In this document: positions 8,131-15,733 of the stretch, piece after piece
How the letters are laid out: every line of letters begins with the position of its first letter
Position numbering within the stretch: position 1 is the stretch's first letter
Assembly: GCF_008042125.1 (NCBI RefSeq)
Contig: NZ_RDBI01000037.1
Location: 115,478-162,918, forward strand
Length of the DNA: 47,441 bases
Source: Streptomyces sp. MS191
Lineage (GTDB): Bacteria; Actinomycetota; Actinomycetes; Streptomycetales; Streptomycetaceae
Direction of reading: 5' to 3'
Position numbers and translations under genes: made by a program
Notes under the pieces: model-generated
Databases searched by the model: none
What the model was told of the DNA's origin: nothing
The model's input: only the letters and a program-made list of their open reading frames with translations

Positions 8131-8200
8131 GCGCGCGGCCAGCCTGTTCTCCGGTCGGGCCGCGCCCTCCGCCACGAGGGACGGGTGGGAGGATCGGTCC

Positions 8201-9328
8201 ATGTCCGATCAGCACGATCCCGCTCCGTACGACGCCCTTCTGCTGCTCTCCTTCGGCGGCCCCGAGGGCCCGGACGACGTGGTCCCGTTCCTGGAGAACG
8301 TGACCCGCGGCCGAGGCATCCCGAAGGAACGGCTCAAGGAGGTGGGGCAGCACTACTTCCTCTTCGGCGGCGTCAGCCCGATCAACGACCAGAACCGCGC
8401 GCTGCTCGCCGCGCTGCGGGAGGACTTCGCGCAGGCCGGCCTCGACCTGCCGGTCTACTGGGGGAACCGGAACTGGGCGCCGTATCTCACCGACACCCTG
8501 CGGGAGATGATCACCGACGGCCGGCGCCACATCGCCGTGCTCACGACCAGCGCCTACGCCTCCTACTCCGGCTGCCGCCAGTACCGCGAGAACCTCGCCG
8601 ACGCCCTCTCCGAGCTGGAGGCGGAAGGGCTGCCGCTGCCCCGGGTCGACAAGCTCCGGCACTACTTCAACCACCCCGGGTTCGTCGGTCCCATGGTCGA
8701 GGGCGTCCTCGCCTCGCTGGACGAACTCGACCCGTCCGTGCGGTCCGGCGCCCACCTCGCCTTCACCACCCACTCCATCCCCGACTCCGCGGCGGACTCC
8801 TCCGGACCGGCAGCCGAGCACGGCGCCGGCGGGGCCTACGTGAAGCAGCACCTCGACGTCGCCCGGGTGATCGTGGACGCGGTCCGCGAGCGGACCGGCG
8901 AGGACCACCCCTGGCGCCTCGTCTACCAGTCCCGCAGCGGCGCCCCGCACATCCCCTGGCTCGAACCCGACATCTGCGACCACCTGGAGGAGCTCCACGG
9001 AGCCGGGGCCCCGGCCGCCGTGATGGTCCCCATCGGCTTCGTCTCGGACCACATGGAGGTCCTCTACGACCTCGACACGGAGGCCACCGCCAAGGCCGCG
9101 GAGCTGGGGCTCCCGGTCCGGCGCTCGGCGACCGTCGGGGCGGACCCGCGCTTCGCCGCGGCCGTGCGCGAGCTGGTCCTGGAGCGCGCCGCGCGCGAGC
9201 GGGGCGTCCGCGCCGAGCGCTGCGCACTGGGCGCCCTCGGCGCCTCCCACGACCTCTGCCCGATCGGCTGCTGCCCGGCGCGGGCCGACCGGCCGGCGGC
9301 CGCCGGCGCCGACAGCCCGTACGCCTAA
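8201..9328 (+). CDS. hemH: Ferrochelatase (coproporphyrin ferrochelatase)
   Basis: The 375-residue protein begins with the signature [19 protein letters not shown] and has the catalytic-region histidine in TTHSIPDSA and the late motif [16 protein letters not shown]. It inserts Fe2+ into a porphyrin; in Actinobacteria the substrate is coproporphyrin III, so CpfC is the more accurate name. Near the C-terminus Cys341, Cys353, Cys357 and Cys358 form the cluster seen in [2Fe-2S]-containing ferrochelatases such as that of Mycobacterium. ATG 8201 has GGGAGGA eight bases upstream. The stop codon is 9 bases before the phosphatase gene, which suggests one operon. Confidence 0.95.
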   Translation: MSDQHDPAPYDALLLLSFGGPEGPDDVVPFLENVTRGRGIPKERLKEVGQHYFLFGGVSPINDQNRALLAALREDFAQAGLDLPVYWGNRNWAPYLTDTLREMITDGRRHIAVLTTSAYASYSGCRQYRENLADALSELEAEGLPLPRVDKLRHYFNHPGFVGPMVEGVLASLDELDPSVRSGAHLAFTTHSIPDSAADSSGPAAEHGAGGAYVKQHLDVARVIVDAVRERTGEDHPWRLVYQSRSGAPHIPWLEPDICDHLEELHGAGAPAAVMVPIGFVSDHMEVLYDLDTEATAKAAELGLPVRRSATVGADPRFAAAVRELVLERAARERGVRAERCALGALGASHDLCPIGCCPARADRPAAAGADSPYA

Positions 9329-9337
9329 GGAGCACCC

Positions 9338-10177
9338 ATGACCGAGCCCGTGACTCCCGGGTCCACCGGCCCCGCGCCGACCGACCCCCTCCTCGCCGAA
9401 CTGCTCACCCTCGCCCTGGAGGCCGGCCGCCGGGCCGGCGCGCTGCTGCGCGACGGCCGGCCGGACGACCTCGCCGTGGCGGCGACCAAGACCAGTCCGA
9501 TCGACGTCGTCACCGAGATGGACCTCGCCGCCGAGAAGCTGATCACCGGCTACCTCTCCGAGCACCGTCCCGACGACGGCTTCCTCGGCGAGGAGGGCGC
9601 CGCCAGTCCCGGCACCAGCGGCGTCCGCTGGGTCATCGACCCGCTCGACGGCACCGTGAACTACCTCTACGGGCTGCCCACCTGGGCGGTCTCCATCGCC
9701 GCCGAACGCGACGGCGAGACCGTCGTCGGCGTCGTGGCGGCCCCGCTGCGCGGCGAGACCTACCACGCGGTCCTGGGCGGGGGCGCGTACGTCGGCGACC
9801 GCCGCCTCGCCGCCCGTCCGTCGCCCCCGCTGGACCAGGCGCTGATCTCCACCGGCTTCGGCTACGTCCAGCAGCGCCGGGCCCACCAGGCCGACGTCGC
9901 CCAGCGCATGATCCCGCTCCTGCGGGACATCCGCCGGGGCGGCTCCGCGGCCATCGACCTGTGCGACGTCGCGGCCGGCCGCCTCGACGGCTACTACGAG
10001 CGCGGCCTCAACCCCTGGGACCTCGCCGCGGGGGACCTCATCGCCCGCGAGGCGGGCTGCCTGACCGGCGGACGCCCCGGCGAGCCCGCCTCGGGCGAGC
10101 TGACCGTCGCGGCGTCCCCCGGCGTCTTCGCCCCCCTCCAGAAGCTCCTGGAGGAGCACGGCGCCTGGCACGACTGA
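9338..10177 (+). CDS. Inositol monophosphatase family protein (SuhB-like)
   Basis: A 279-residue protein with all Mg2+-binding motifs of the IMPase family: FLGEEGA, then WVIDPLDGTVNYLYGLP, and NPWDLAAGDLIAREAG near the C-terminus. It hydrolyses inositol-1-phosphate or a related sugar phosphate; related actinobacterial enzymes may supply inositol for phosphatidylinositol and mycothiol. AAGGAG precedes ATG 9338 by seven bases. It follows hemH by 9 bases and ends before a 22-bp-stem terminator. The M. tuberculosis counterpart by position is suhB (Rv2701c). Confidence 0.92.
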   Translation: MTEPVTPGSTGPAPTDPLLAELLTLALEAGRRAGALLRDGRPDDLAVAATKTSPIDVVTEMDLAAEKLITGYLSEHRPDDGFLGEEGAASPGTSGVRWVIDPLDGTVNYLYGLPTWAVSIAAERDGETVVGVVAAPLRGETYHAVLGGGAYVGDRRLAARPSPPLDQALISTGFGYVQQRRAHQADVAQRMIPLLRDIRRGGSAAIDLCDVAAGRLDGYYERGLNPWDLAAGDLIAREAGCLTGGRPGEPASGELTVAASPGVFAPLQKLLEEHGAWHD

Positions 10178-10191
10178 GGGCCGTCCCGGAC

Positions 10192-10235
10192 ACATGAGGG
10201 GGCCCCGTGCGGATCCGCACGGGGCCCCCTCATGT
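10192..10235. terminator. Perfect 44-base palindrome, bidirectional terminator
   Basis: Bases 10192-10213 pair perfectly with 10214-10235. The palindrome sits between the phosphatase gene (+) and the small gene at 10244 (-), which ends 8 bases away. Confidence 0.85.
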
Positions 10236-10243
10236 CGGTGGGG

Positions 10244-10417
10244 TCAGGCGCAGGTCGCGCCGATCTCCACGCCGTGTTCGGCGGCCAGGCGATGCAGGTC
10301 TTCGAGCTCAGCCTGCTCGACGTCCGCGAGGAAGTCGTCGCCCGTCTCGCGAGCCCGTGTGAGGTCGGTCTGCGCCGTCCTAATGCGCTGCAGCAGTCCT
10401 GCGGTGAAAGCGTCCAT
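10244..10417 (-). CDS. Small conserved hypothetical protein, 57 residues
   Basis: The product starts MDAFTAGLLQRIRTAQTDL and is predicted all-helical, rich in Glu, Ala and Leu, with a helix-loop-helix pattern (residues 5-27 and 30-48) that could form a coiled-coil hairpin. GAGGGGG lies six bases before ATG 10417, which makes this a better start than the in-frame ATG at 10435. A small gene in this position next to cutR is, as I remember, conserved in streptomycetes. No function is known. It is divergent from cutR, sharing a 450-bp upstream region. Confidence 0.75.
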   Translation of the reverse strand: MDAFTAGLLQRIRTAQTDLTRARETGDDFLADVEQAELEDLHRLAAEHGVEIGATCA

Positions 10418-10867
10418 CGTGCGCCCCCTCGTCATGGGTCGGTGGCACGGGGTGTGCCGAGGGTGGGTGGATCACACGCTGCAACCTCTGGGGGACAGAA
10501 CGGCTTGTGGCGTGCCACATACAGGGCGTGATCACGGGGTGTGCAGTCGTCCTCCCCAGGCCCTTCCTCACAGAAACCTCAACTGGCCCGTGAATCAGGT
10601 GAATTCTTGGCACGCTCCCGGCCGCCCCCGGCGCACGCCCCGCGCTCCGCGCGCTCCGTCCCGCCCGCGCACCGGACCCCAGGGGAGCACTTCGGACCAG
10701 CTCCGCGGGCCGCCCCGGCCCAGGCCGGGTCCGGGGCGGCCGCAGCCCGCCTTACAGCCGGTTTACGCGCGTTCGGGGCAGGATGGACACGCACAGTCAG
10801 TGCTCAGGAACCGCCCGGTCCGCGCTCGTCGCGCCCATGACCAGGGCACTCGGGAAGGAAATGCGAC
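10418..10867. other. Intergenic region upstream of cutR
   Basis: These 450 bases contain no supported gene. Seen: a GTGATCAC palindrome (10528-10535), an AT-richer stretch near 10570-10610, and a direct repeat listed at 10752-10770. Both the cutR promoter and that of the small divergent gene must lie here. Confidence 0.45.
10752..10770 (+). promoter_or_regulatory. TTAC direct repeat with 11-bp period, candidate CutR autoregulatory site
   Basis: TTACAGCCGG followed by TTTACGCGC places TTAC at 10752-10755 and 10763-10766, one helical turn apart, about 100 bp before the cutR start. OmpR-family dimers usually bind such head-to-tail repeats. The link to CutR is inference. Confidence 0.35.
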
Positions 10868-11521
10868 GTGCGTGTACTCGTCGTCGAGGACGAGCAGCTG
10901 CTCGCCGATGCGGTGGCCACCGGACTGCGCCGGGAGGCACTGGCCGTCGACGTCGTGTACGACGGCGCCGCGGCCCTCGAACGCATCGGGGTCAACGACT
11001 ACGACGTGGTCGTCCTCGACCGTGATCTCCCGCTCGTCCACGGCGACGACGTCTGCCGCAAGATCGTCGAGCTCGGGATGCCCACGCGCGTCCTGATGCT
11101 CACGGCATCCGCCGACGTCAGCGAGCGCGTGGAGGGTCTGGAGCTCGGTGCGGACGACTACCTGCCCAAGCCCTTCGCGTTCACCGAGCTGACCGCGCGG
11201 GTGCGGGCGCTCGGCCGGCGCACCACGGTGCCGCTGCCGCCCGTCCTGGAGCGCGCCGGGATCAAGCTCGACCCGAACCGCCGCGAGGTCCTGCGCGACG
11301 GCCGGGAGGTGCAGCTCGCCCCGAAGGAGTTCGCCGTCCTGGAGGTCCTGATGCGCAGCGAGGGAGCCGTCGTCTCGGCCGAGCAGCTGCTGGAGAAGGC
11401 CTGGGACGAGAACACCGACCCGTTCACCAACGTCGTGCGGGTCACGGTGATGACCCTGCGGCGCAAGCTCGGGGAGCCGCCCGTGATCGTCACGGTGCCC
11501 GGCTCCGGCTACCGGATCTGA
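10868..11521 (+). CDS. cutR: CutR, OmpR-family response regulator
   Basis: The 217-residue protein has an N-terminal receiver domain with the acidic pair VVEDEQ (residues 6-11), phospho-acceptor Asp51 in VVVLDRDLP and the conserved YLPKPFA lysine. A winged-helix OmpR/PhoB DNA-binding domain follows (about 120-215, VRVTVMTLRRKLG). The overlap with known Streptomyces CutR is clear from length, sequence and position next to cutS. GTG 10868 is supported by AAGGAA eight bases upstream. cutS begins 5 bases after the stop, so the two are co-transcribed. CutRS in S. coelicolor affects antibiotic output and has been linked to secretion stress. Confidence 0.92.
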   Translation: MRVLVVEDEQLLADAVATGLRREALAVDVVYDGAAALERIGVNDYDVVVLDRDLPLVHGDDVCRKIVELGMPTRVLMLTASADVSERVEGLELGADDYLPKPFAFTELTARVRALGRRTTVPLPPVLERAGIKLDPNRREVLRDGREVQLAPKEFAVLEVLMRSEGAVVSAEQLLEKAWDENTDPFTNVVRVTVMTLRRKLGEPPVIVTVPGSGYRI

Positions 11522-11526
11522 CCCCC

Positions 11527-12762
11527 GTGACCACGACCCCTGCGCCGCCCCAGGCGCCCCCGAAGCCGACCTGGGACCCCCGGGACCCGGTCCGGCCGCT
11601 GCTGCGTCCGACCATCCGCATACGGCTCACGCTGCTGTACGGCGGCATGTTTTTGATCGCGGGCATCCTGCTGCTGTCGATCATCTACCTGCTCACCGCC
11701 AACGCGCTGAACGCCACCGTCGCCGACCTGCCCTTCAAGATCGTCGAAGGCCAGGTGCAGCCCACCACCTCGTGGTGCAACCTGCCCAAGCAGGGCACCG
11801 TGGACCAGTTCAACGCCGCTGCCTCGGCCTGCTTCCAGCACCAGCGCGACCTGGCGCTGGACGACCTGCTGCGGCGCTCGCTGTTCGCGCTGCTCGGCCT
11901 GAGCATCATCGCCTTCGCCTTCGGCTACGCCATGGCCGGCCGGGTGCTCTCCCCGCTCGGCCGGATCACCCGGACCGCCCGCCAGGTGGCCGGATCCGAC
12001 CTGACCCGGCGGATCAAGCTGGACGGCCCCGACGACGAGCTCAAGGAGCTCGCCGACACCTTCGACGACATGCTGGACCGGCTGGAACGGGCCTTCACCG
12101 CCCAGCAGCGGTTCGTCGCCAACGCCTCGCACGAGCTGCGCACGCCGCTGGCGATCAACCGCACGCTCCTGGAGGTCCACCTCTCGGACCCCGGAGTGCC
12201 CGTGGAGCTCCAGCAGCTCGGCAAGACGCTGCTGGCCACCAACGAGCGCAGCGAGCAGCTGGTGGAGGGCCTGCTGCTGCTGGCCCGCAGCGACAACGAG
12301 ATCATCGAGCGCAAACCGGTGGACCTCGCCGAGGTCGCCTCGCGCGCCATCGACCAGGTGCACGCGGAGGCCGAGGCCAAGGGCGTCGAGATCCGCGGCG
12401 AGCGGGAGCCCGCCGTGGTGCAGGGCAACGGCGTCCTGCTGGAGCGGATCGCCCTGAACCTGGTGCAGAACGGCGTGCGCTACAACGTGGCGGAGGAGGG
12501 CTGGGTGGAGGTGACCACGGAGGTCGACCACGGACAGGCGGTCATGGTGGTCTCGAACACGGGTCCCGTGGTTCCCGCGTACGAGGTCGACAACCTCTTC
12601 GAGCCGTTCAGACGGCTGCGTACGGAGCGTACGGGGAGCGACAAGGGCGTCGGTCTCGGCCTGTCGATCGCCCGATCCGTCGCGCGCGCCCACGGCGGCC
12701 GTATCATCGCGGAGCCCCGCGAAGGCGGCGGTCTCGTGATGCGTGTCACTCTTCCGATCTGA
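11527..12762 (+). CDS. cutS: CutS, membrane sensor histidine kinase
   Basis: A 411-residue kinase with two membrane helices (about 33-58 and 117-138) that enclose a short extracytoplasmic sensor loop of about 58 residues. That loop has exactly two cysteines, Cys84 (SWCNLP) and Cys102 (SACFQH). Behind it are a HAMP linker (140-195), the phospho-acceptor His202 in ASHELRTPLA, and an ATPase domain with NLVQNGVRYN, the G-rich GSDKGVGLGLSIA and a C-terminal GGG. It phosphorylates CutR. GTG 11527 lies 5 bases after the cutR stop. The paired cysteines fit a sensor of disulfide formation or folding outside the membrane, as proposed for S. coelicolor CutS. Confidence 0.92.
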   Translation: MTTTPAPPQAPPKPTWDPRDPVRPLLRPTIRIRLTLLYGGMFLIAGILLLSIIYLLTANALNATVADLPFKIVEGQVQPTTSWCNLPKQGTVDQFNAAASACFQHQRDLALDDLLRRSLFALLGLSIIAFAFGYAMAGRVLSPLGRITRTARQVAGSDLTRRIKLDGPDDELKELADTFDDMLDRLERAFTAQQRFVANASHELRTPLAINRTLLEVHLSDPGVPVELQQLGKTLLATNERSEQLVEGLLLLARSDNEIIERKPVDLAEVASRAIDQVHAEAEAKGVEIRGEREPAVVQGNGVLLERIALNLVQNGVRYNVAEEGWVEVTTEVDHGQAVMVVSNTGPVVPAYEVDNLFEPFRRLRTERTGSDKGVGLGLSIARSVARAHGGRIIAEPREGGGLVMRVTLPI

Positions 12763-12830
12763 CACACTTCGGGTACCAGCCGGTTCCGTTCGCTTTGCGC
12801 GGAATTTTCGGAGCCCGTTCCTGAGACGCA

Positions 12831-12850
12831 CCTGTGTGATCGATCACAGG
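12831..12850. promoter_or_regulatory. Crp-like palindrome CCTGTG-N8-CACAGG
   Basis: The arms CCTGTG (12831-12836) and CACAGG (12845-12850) are separated by eight bases, which gives the GTG-N8-CAC geometry of actinobacterial Crp sites. A second, shorter-spaced palindrome TGTGATCGATCACA (12835-12848) overlaps it. It lies about 310 bp upstream of the DUF4193 start and 70 bp after cutS. Confidence 0.45.
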
Positions 12851-12894
12851 AGCGAGCAGCCGACTCTCTACTCTCCGTGATCGAGAATTCCAGT

Positions 12895-12921
12895 GGAAAA
12901 CCGGGAAAAGTCCGGGTTTCC
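12895..12921 (+). terminator. Candidate cutRS terminator
   Basis: A 10-bp stem with one mismatch (12895-12904 with 12912-12921) and a 7-base loop lies 132 bases after the cutS stop. There is no clear T run. Confidence 0.45.
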
Positions 12922-13157
12922 GGGGCCCTGGATGACGGGAAGTACACGGGGTGGCACCCGTGAGGGACGGCAGGTGGACCGTGTACGGTCCCGTTCGCCA
13001 CCCAAAGCCGATCACTCGTGAGAGGGCGGGTTGGGTGTCGATTGAGTAACAGACCTTGATGTGAGGCAAAATCTCCGCCTCGGGTCGGGCACAAGTCCGG
13101 CCTCTCACGCGTTACGTGCGCTGGAGACACCGCAACCACCCAGAGGGGGAGAGCGAC

Positions 13158-13454
13158 ATGGCAACGGATTACGACACCCCACGCAAGACCGACGACGACG
13201 TCGATTCGGACAGCCTTGAGGAACTGAAGGCCCGCCGGAACGACAAGTCGACCTCGACGGTCGACGTCGACGAGTTCGAGGCCGCAGAGGGACTGGAGCT
13301 TCCCGGCGCGGACCTGTCCAACGAGGAGCTCGCCGTCCGGGTCCTGCCCAAGCAGGCCGACGAGTTCACCTGCATGAGCTGCTTCCTCGTGCACCACCGC
13401 AGCCAGCTGGCGCGGGAGAAGAACGGCCAGCCGATCTGCCGCGACTGCGACTGA
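13158..13454 (+). CDS. DUF4193 zinc-ribbon protein
   Basis: This 98-residue acidic protein has an unstructured N-terminus (many Asp, Lys, Thr) and a C-terminal four-cysteine zinc ribbon: Cys72-x2-Cys75 (CMSC) and Cys94-x2-Cys97 (CRDC), 18 residues apart. That is the DUF4193 family, near-universal in Actinobacteria (M. tuberculosis Rv2699c by position) and of unknown role; the ribbon and small size suggest a protein- or RNA-binding accessory factor. GGGGGAG precedes ATG 13158 by about seven bases. The next gene begins 12 bases after the stop, so they are probably co-transcribed. Confidence 0.9.
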   Translation: MATDYDTPRKTDDDVDSDSLEELKARRNDKSTSTVDVDEFEAAEGLELPGADLSNEELAVRVLPKQADEFTCMSCFLVHHRSQLAREKNGQPICRDCD

Positions 13455-13466
13455 GACCGGTCGGCC

Positions 13467-14450
13467 GTGGCAGGCGACACACCGTCCAGGAAGCGTCGCT
13501 TCCGCCTCCCTGGGAGGCCGGAGGCGCACCAGGGCGGCTCCGGCCCGGTGGAGGGTGCCCAGGAGGCTCCCGAAGCCGAGCAGAGCGCCCTCCTGCCCGT
13601 CCTCGGCGTACGTGACGACGAGCGGGGCCCCTCGGCCTCGCTCGAAGCAGCCACGACGCCGGACCCGGTCGAGCGGGAGACACCGCGTGGCGGCCGCCTC
13701 GAAGCCGTCAGGCGGGCCGCCGAACCGGCGCGCGCCCAGCTGGACCGGCTCAAACCCGACCGTGCCCGGATGGACGCCGTCAGGCGCGGCGTGAAGCGCG
13801 GCGGCGAGGGCGCCAAGGCCGGTCTCGGCTATCTCGCCGACCGGCTGATCGAGCTGGCCCCGCGCATTCCCGTGCGCGACCTGGCGACCCTGCGCAAGCA
13901 CTTCCCGGGGCTCGGCCCCGAGCAGATCGCCGACAAGCTCGTGGCGGGCGCCGCCAACGCGACCTCCACCGTCGGCGCCGGCATCGGCGCCGCCGCCATG
14001 CTGCCCGTGCCCCCCGCGATGCCGGCCGAGCTGGCCGCGGAGATCACGGGCGTCGCAGCCATCGAGCTGAAGCTGATCGCCGAACTGCACGAGGTCTACG
14101 GCCTGCGGCCGTCCGGCTCGCTCACCCAGCGCTCGACGGCCTATCTGACGTCCTGGGCCGAGGAGCGGGGCATCGACCCCACCCGGCCCACCACCGTCAA
14201 CGCGGCGCTCGGCGGACAGCTCAAGCGCGAACTGCGTCAGCAGATCATGAAGCGCATGGTGCGCGACCTGCCCAACCTCATGCCGTTCATGGTCGGTGCC
14301 GCCGTCGGCGCCGTGATGAACCGGCGCGACACCAAGAAGCTCGCGGGACACATCCGCAAGGACCTGCGCAAGCGCCAGGTCCCCTGGGAGGCCCTCGGCG
14401 GCCTGCCCCCGCTGGAGCAGCCGGAGAACCCCAAGGAGCTCGGCTTCTAG
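13467..14450 (+). CDS. Conserved hypothetical protein, 327 residues
   Basis: The N-terminal about 110 residues are basic, Pro/Glu-rich and probably disordered. The folded part (about 115-300) contains LIELAPRIPVRDLATLRKHF, then a Gly/Ala-rich stretch with GAAMLPVPPAMPAELAAEIT, which could be a membrane-associated hairpin, and another apolar segment (NLMPFMVGAAVGAVMNRRD). The pattern is loosely like EcsC-family proteins, but I am not sure. The C-terminus is charged. It follows DUF4193 by 12 bases with GTG 13467 as start and is followed by a hairpin in the convergent gap. Confidence 0.75.
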   Translation: MAGDTPSRKRRFRLPGRPEAHQGGSGPVEGAQEAPEAEQSALLPVLGVRDDERGPSASLEAATTPDPVERETPRGGRLEAVRRAAEPARAQLDRLKPDRARMDAVRRGVKRGGEGAKAGLGYLADRLIELAPRIPVRDLATLRKHFPGLGPEQIADKLVAGAANATSTVGAGIGAAAMLPVPPAMPAELAAEITGVAAIELKLIAELHEVYGLRPSGSLTQRSTAYLTSWAEERGIDPTRPTTVNAALGGQLKRELRQQIMKRMVRDLPNLMPFMVGAAVGAVMNRRDTKKLAGHIRKDLRKRQVPWEALGGLPPLEQPENPKELGF

Positions 14451-14489
14451 GACAGGACCTGGGCCTGCCCTGCCGGACGGGTCAGGTCC

Positions 14490-14515
14490 GGGACGGGCCG
14501 GCAGCCTGCCGTCCC
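14490..14515. terminator. Hairpin in convergent gap
   Basis: GGGACGG (14490-14496) pairs with CCGTCCC (14509-14515) around a 12-base loop that can partly pair itself. It lies between the ends of the genes at 13467 (+) and 14584 (-). Confidence 0.45.
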
Positions 14516-14583
14516 GCCGCACAGCCGGTCAGCAGCCCGGCGGCGCCCGTCCGGACGCCGCTCCGGAGCCGTCAGCCGCCGCC

Positions 14584-15090
14584 CTACGCCTCCGCGGACC
14601 TCGCGGTCGCGTTCCCCGCCTCGTCCGCGCGGGCCGCCTCCAGGGCCGCCGCCAGACCCTGCGGGTCCCGGGTCGAGAGGTAGACGTACGGCGTCGGGTC
14701 CGCCGGATCGGTGACCTCGACCCGGAGCGCGGTCGGCACGTAGCTCCGCAGCAGCATGAACGCGCGCGGATCGGCCTTGAAGCTGCGCCAGGCGCGCGCC
14801 TCCTCCGCGTCCAGCACCTCGGGCGTCCCCAGAGCGGAGACCGGGATCCGCGCCTCGCCGGCGACCAGCGAGCCCGCCACCACACGAATGCGGGCGGAGC
14901 CGTACGAGGAGACCACGACGGCCGCCGCGGCCGCCGCGGCGATCAGGCCGGCGAGCATCGGGACCGTGCCCAGCGGGAACGCCACCAGACCGCCGGACAG
15001 ACCCAGCAGCGCCACGATCACCCACCACGAACGGGGGGCGGTCAGTCGTTCGTCGAAGCGCGGCGCGGAGGACGGTGCGGAAGGCTGCAT
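14584..15090 (-). CDS. DUF3093 membrane protein
   Basis: The 168-residue protein starts with a short polar segment and then FDERLTAPRSWWVIVALL, the typical opening of DUF3093. Two adjacent membrane helices follow (about 20-60), then a cytoplasmic beta-rich domain (about 65-150) resembling a PH-like fold. Function is unknown; the family is widespread in Actinobacteria and its M. tuberculosis member (Rv2698) also lies beside dut. ATG 15090 is chosen over an upstream frame opening at 15192 because the homology starts there. It is divergent from the thioesterase-dut-DUF3710 operon, with starts 58 bases apart. Confidence 0.85.
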   Translation of the reverse strand: MQPSAPSSAPRFDERLTAPRSWWVIVALLGLSGGLVAFPLGTVPMLAGLIAAAAAAAVVVSSYGSARIRVVAGSLVAGEARIPVSALGTPEVLDAEEARAWRSFKADPRAFMLLRSYVPTALRVEVTDPADPTPYVYLSTRDPQGLAAALEAARADEAGNATARSAEA

Positions 15091-15148
15091 GCCTCCAAGC
15101 TTGGCACGGCGCGACCAGGCCCTACCCGCGCGGGTAAGGTCTGCGCCT

Positions 15149-15733
15149 GTGACTGCAACATCTGCCGCCCTCACCCCGCCGGCCGACGCCATACCGCCGG
15201 TACGCCACTCCGACGCGCCCGCCCCCGGCGAGCTGCTCGGCGCGCACTACGAGCACTGCTTCGGGTGCGGCGGCGGGCAGCCCCACGGACTCCACCTCGC
15301 GGCCCGCGCCGGCGAGGGCGTGACCGTCACCGCCGAGTTCACCGTCACCCCCGACCACCAGGGCGCCCCCGGCCTCGCGCACGGCGGCGTCCTCGCCACC
15401 GCGCTCGACGAGACCCTCGGCTCCCTGAACTGGCTGCTGCGGGTCATCGCCGTCACCGGACGCCTGGAGACCGACTTCGTCCGGCCCGTGCCGGTCGGCA
15501 CCGTCCTGCACCTGGAGGCCGAGGTCACCGCCGTGCACGGGCGCAAGATCTACTCGACCGCGACCGGCCGGATCGGCGGGCCCGAGGGCCCCGTCGCCGT
15601 CCGTGCCGACGCCCTCTTCATAGAGGTCAAGGTCGACCACTTCATCGACAACGGCCGGCCGGAGGAGATCCAGGCCGCCATGTCCGACCCCGACCAGGTC
15701 CGGCGCGCCCGCGCCTTCGAGGTGAACCCCTGA
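15149..15733 (+). CDS. PaaI-type hotdog-fold thioesterase
   Basis: The 194-residue protein carries a single hotdog domain (about 50-170). It has the N-terminal HCFGCG motif and the core HGGVLATALDETLG, which includes the conserved Gly-Gly and the Asp of the helix. Members hydrolyse acyl-CoA thioesters; the substrate is unknown. GTG 15149 has only a distant AAGG but a TAAGGT box ends eight bases before it. Its stop codon TGA shares a base with the dut start (TGATG), which suggests coupled translation. It has no counterpart in the mycobacterial version of this block, as far as I recall. Confidence 0.85.
   Translation: MTATSAALTPPADAIPPVRHSDAPAPGELLGAHYEHCFGCGGGQPHGLHLAARAGEGVTVTAEFTVTPDHQGAPGLAHGGVLATALDETLGSLNWLLRVIAVTGRLETDFVRPVPVGTVLHLEAEVTAVHGRKIYSTATGRIGGPEGPVAVRADALFIEVKVDHFIDNGRPEEIQAAMSDPDQVRRARAFEVNP

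Larger units (their letters stand above)
12763..13157. other. Intergenic region between cutS and the DUF4193 gene
   Basis: This 395-base region is AT-rich by local standards. It holds a Crp-like palindrome (12831-12850), a hairpin (12895-12921) that could terminate cutRS, and TTGAGT (near 13044) with CAAAAT about 19 bases later as a weak promoter for the downstream gene. No gene is supported. Confidence 0.5.

Noticed and set aside
8102..10195. 697-codon open frame on the - strand
   Set aside because: It is the mirror of hemH and the inositol monophosphatase, both certain genes.
13467..14450. EcsC-family assignment for the 327-residue protein
   Set aside because: Only a loose Gly/Pro-rich similarity is visible; not enough to name the family.
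12480..14522. 680-codon open frame on the - strand
   Set aside because: It overlaps cutS, DUF4193 and the 327-residue gene antisense; its composition has no recognisable fold.
15101..15140. TTGGCA and TAAGGT as a promoter for the thioesterase operon
   Set aside because: The 28-base spacing is too long for one promoter. TAAGGT alone might act as a -10 box but its distance of eight bases from GTG is marginal.
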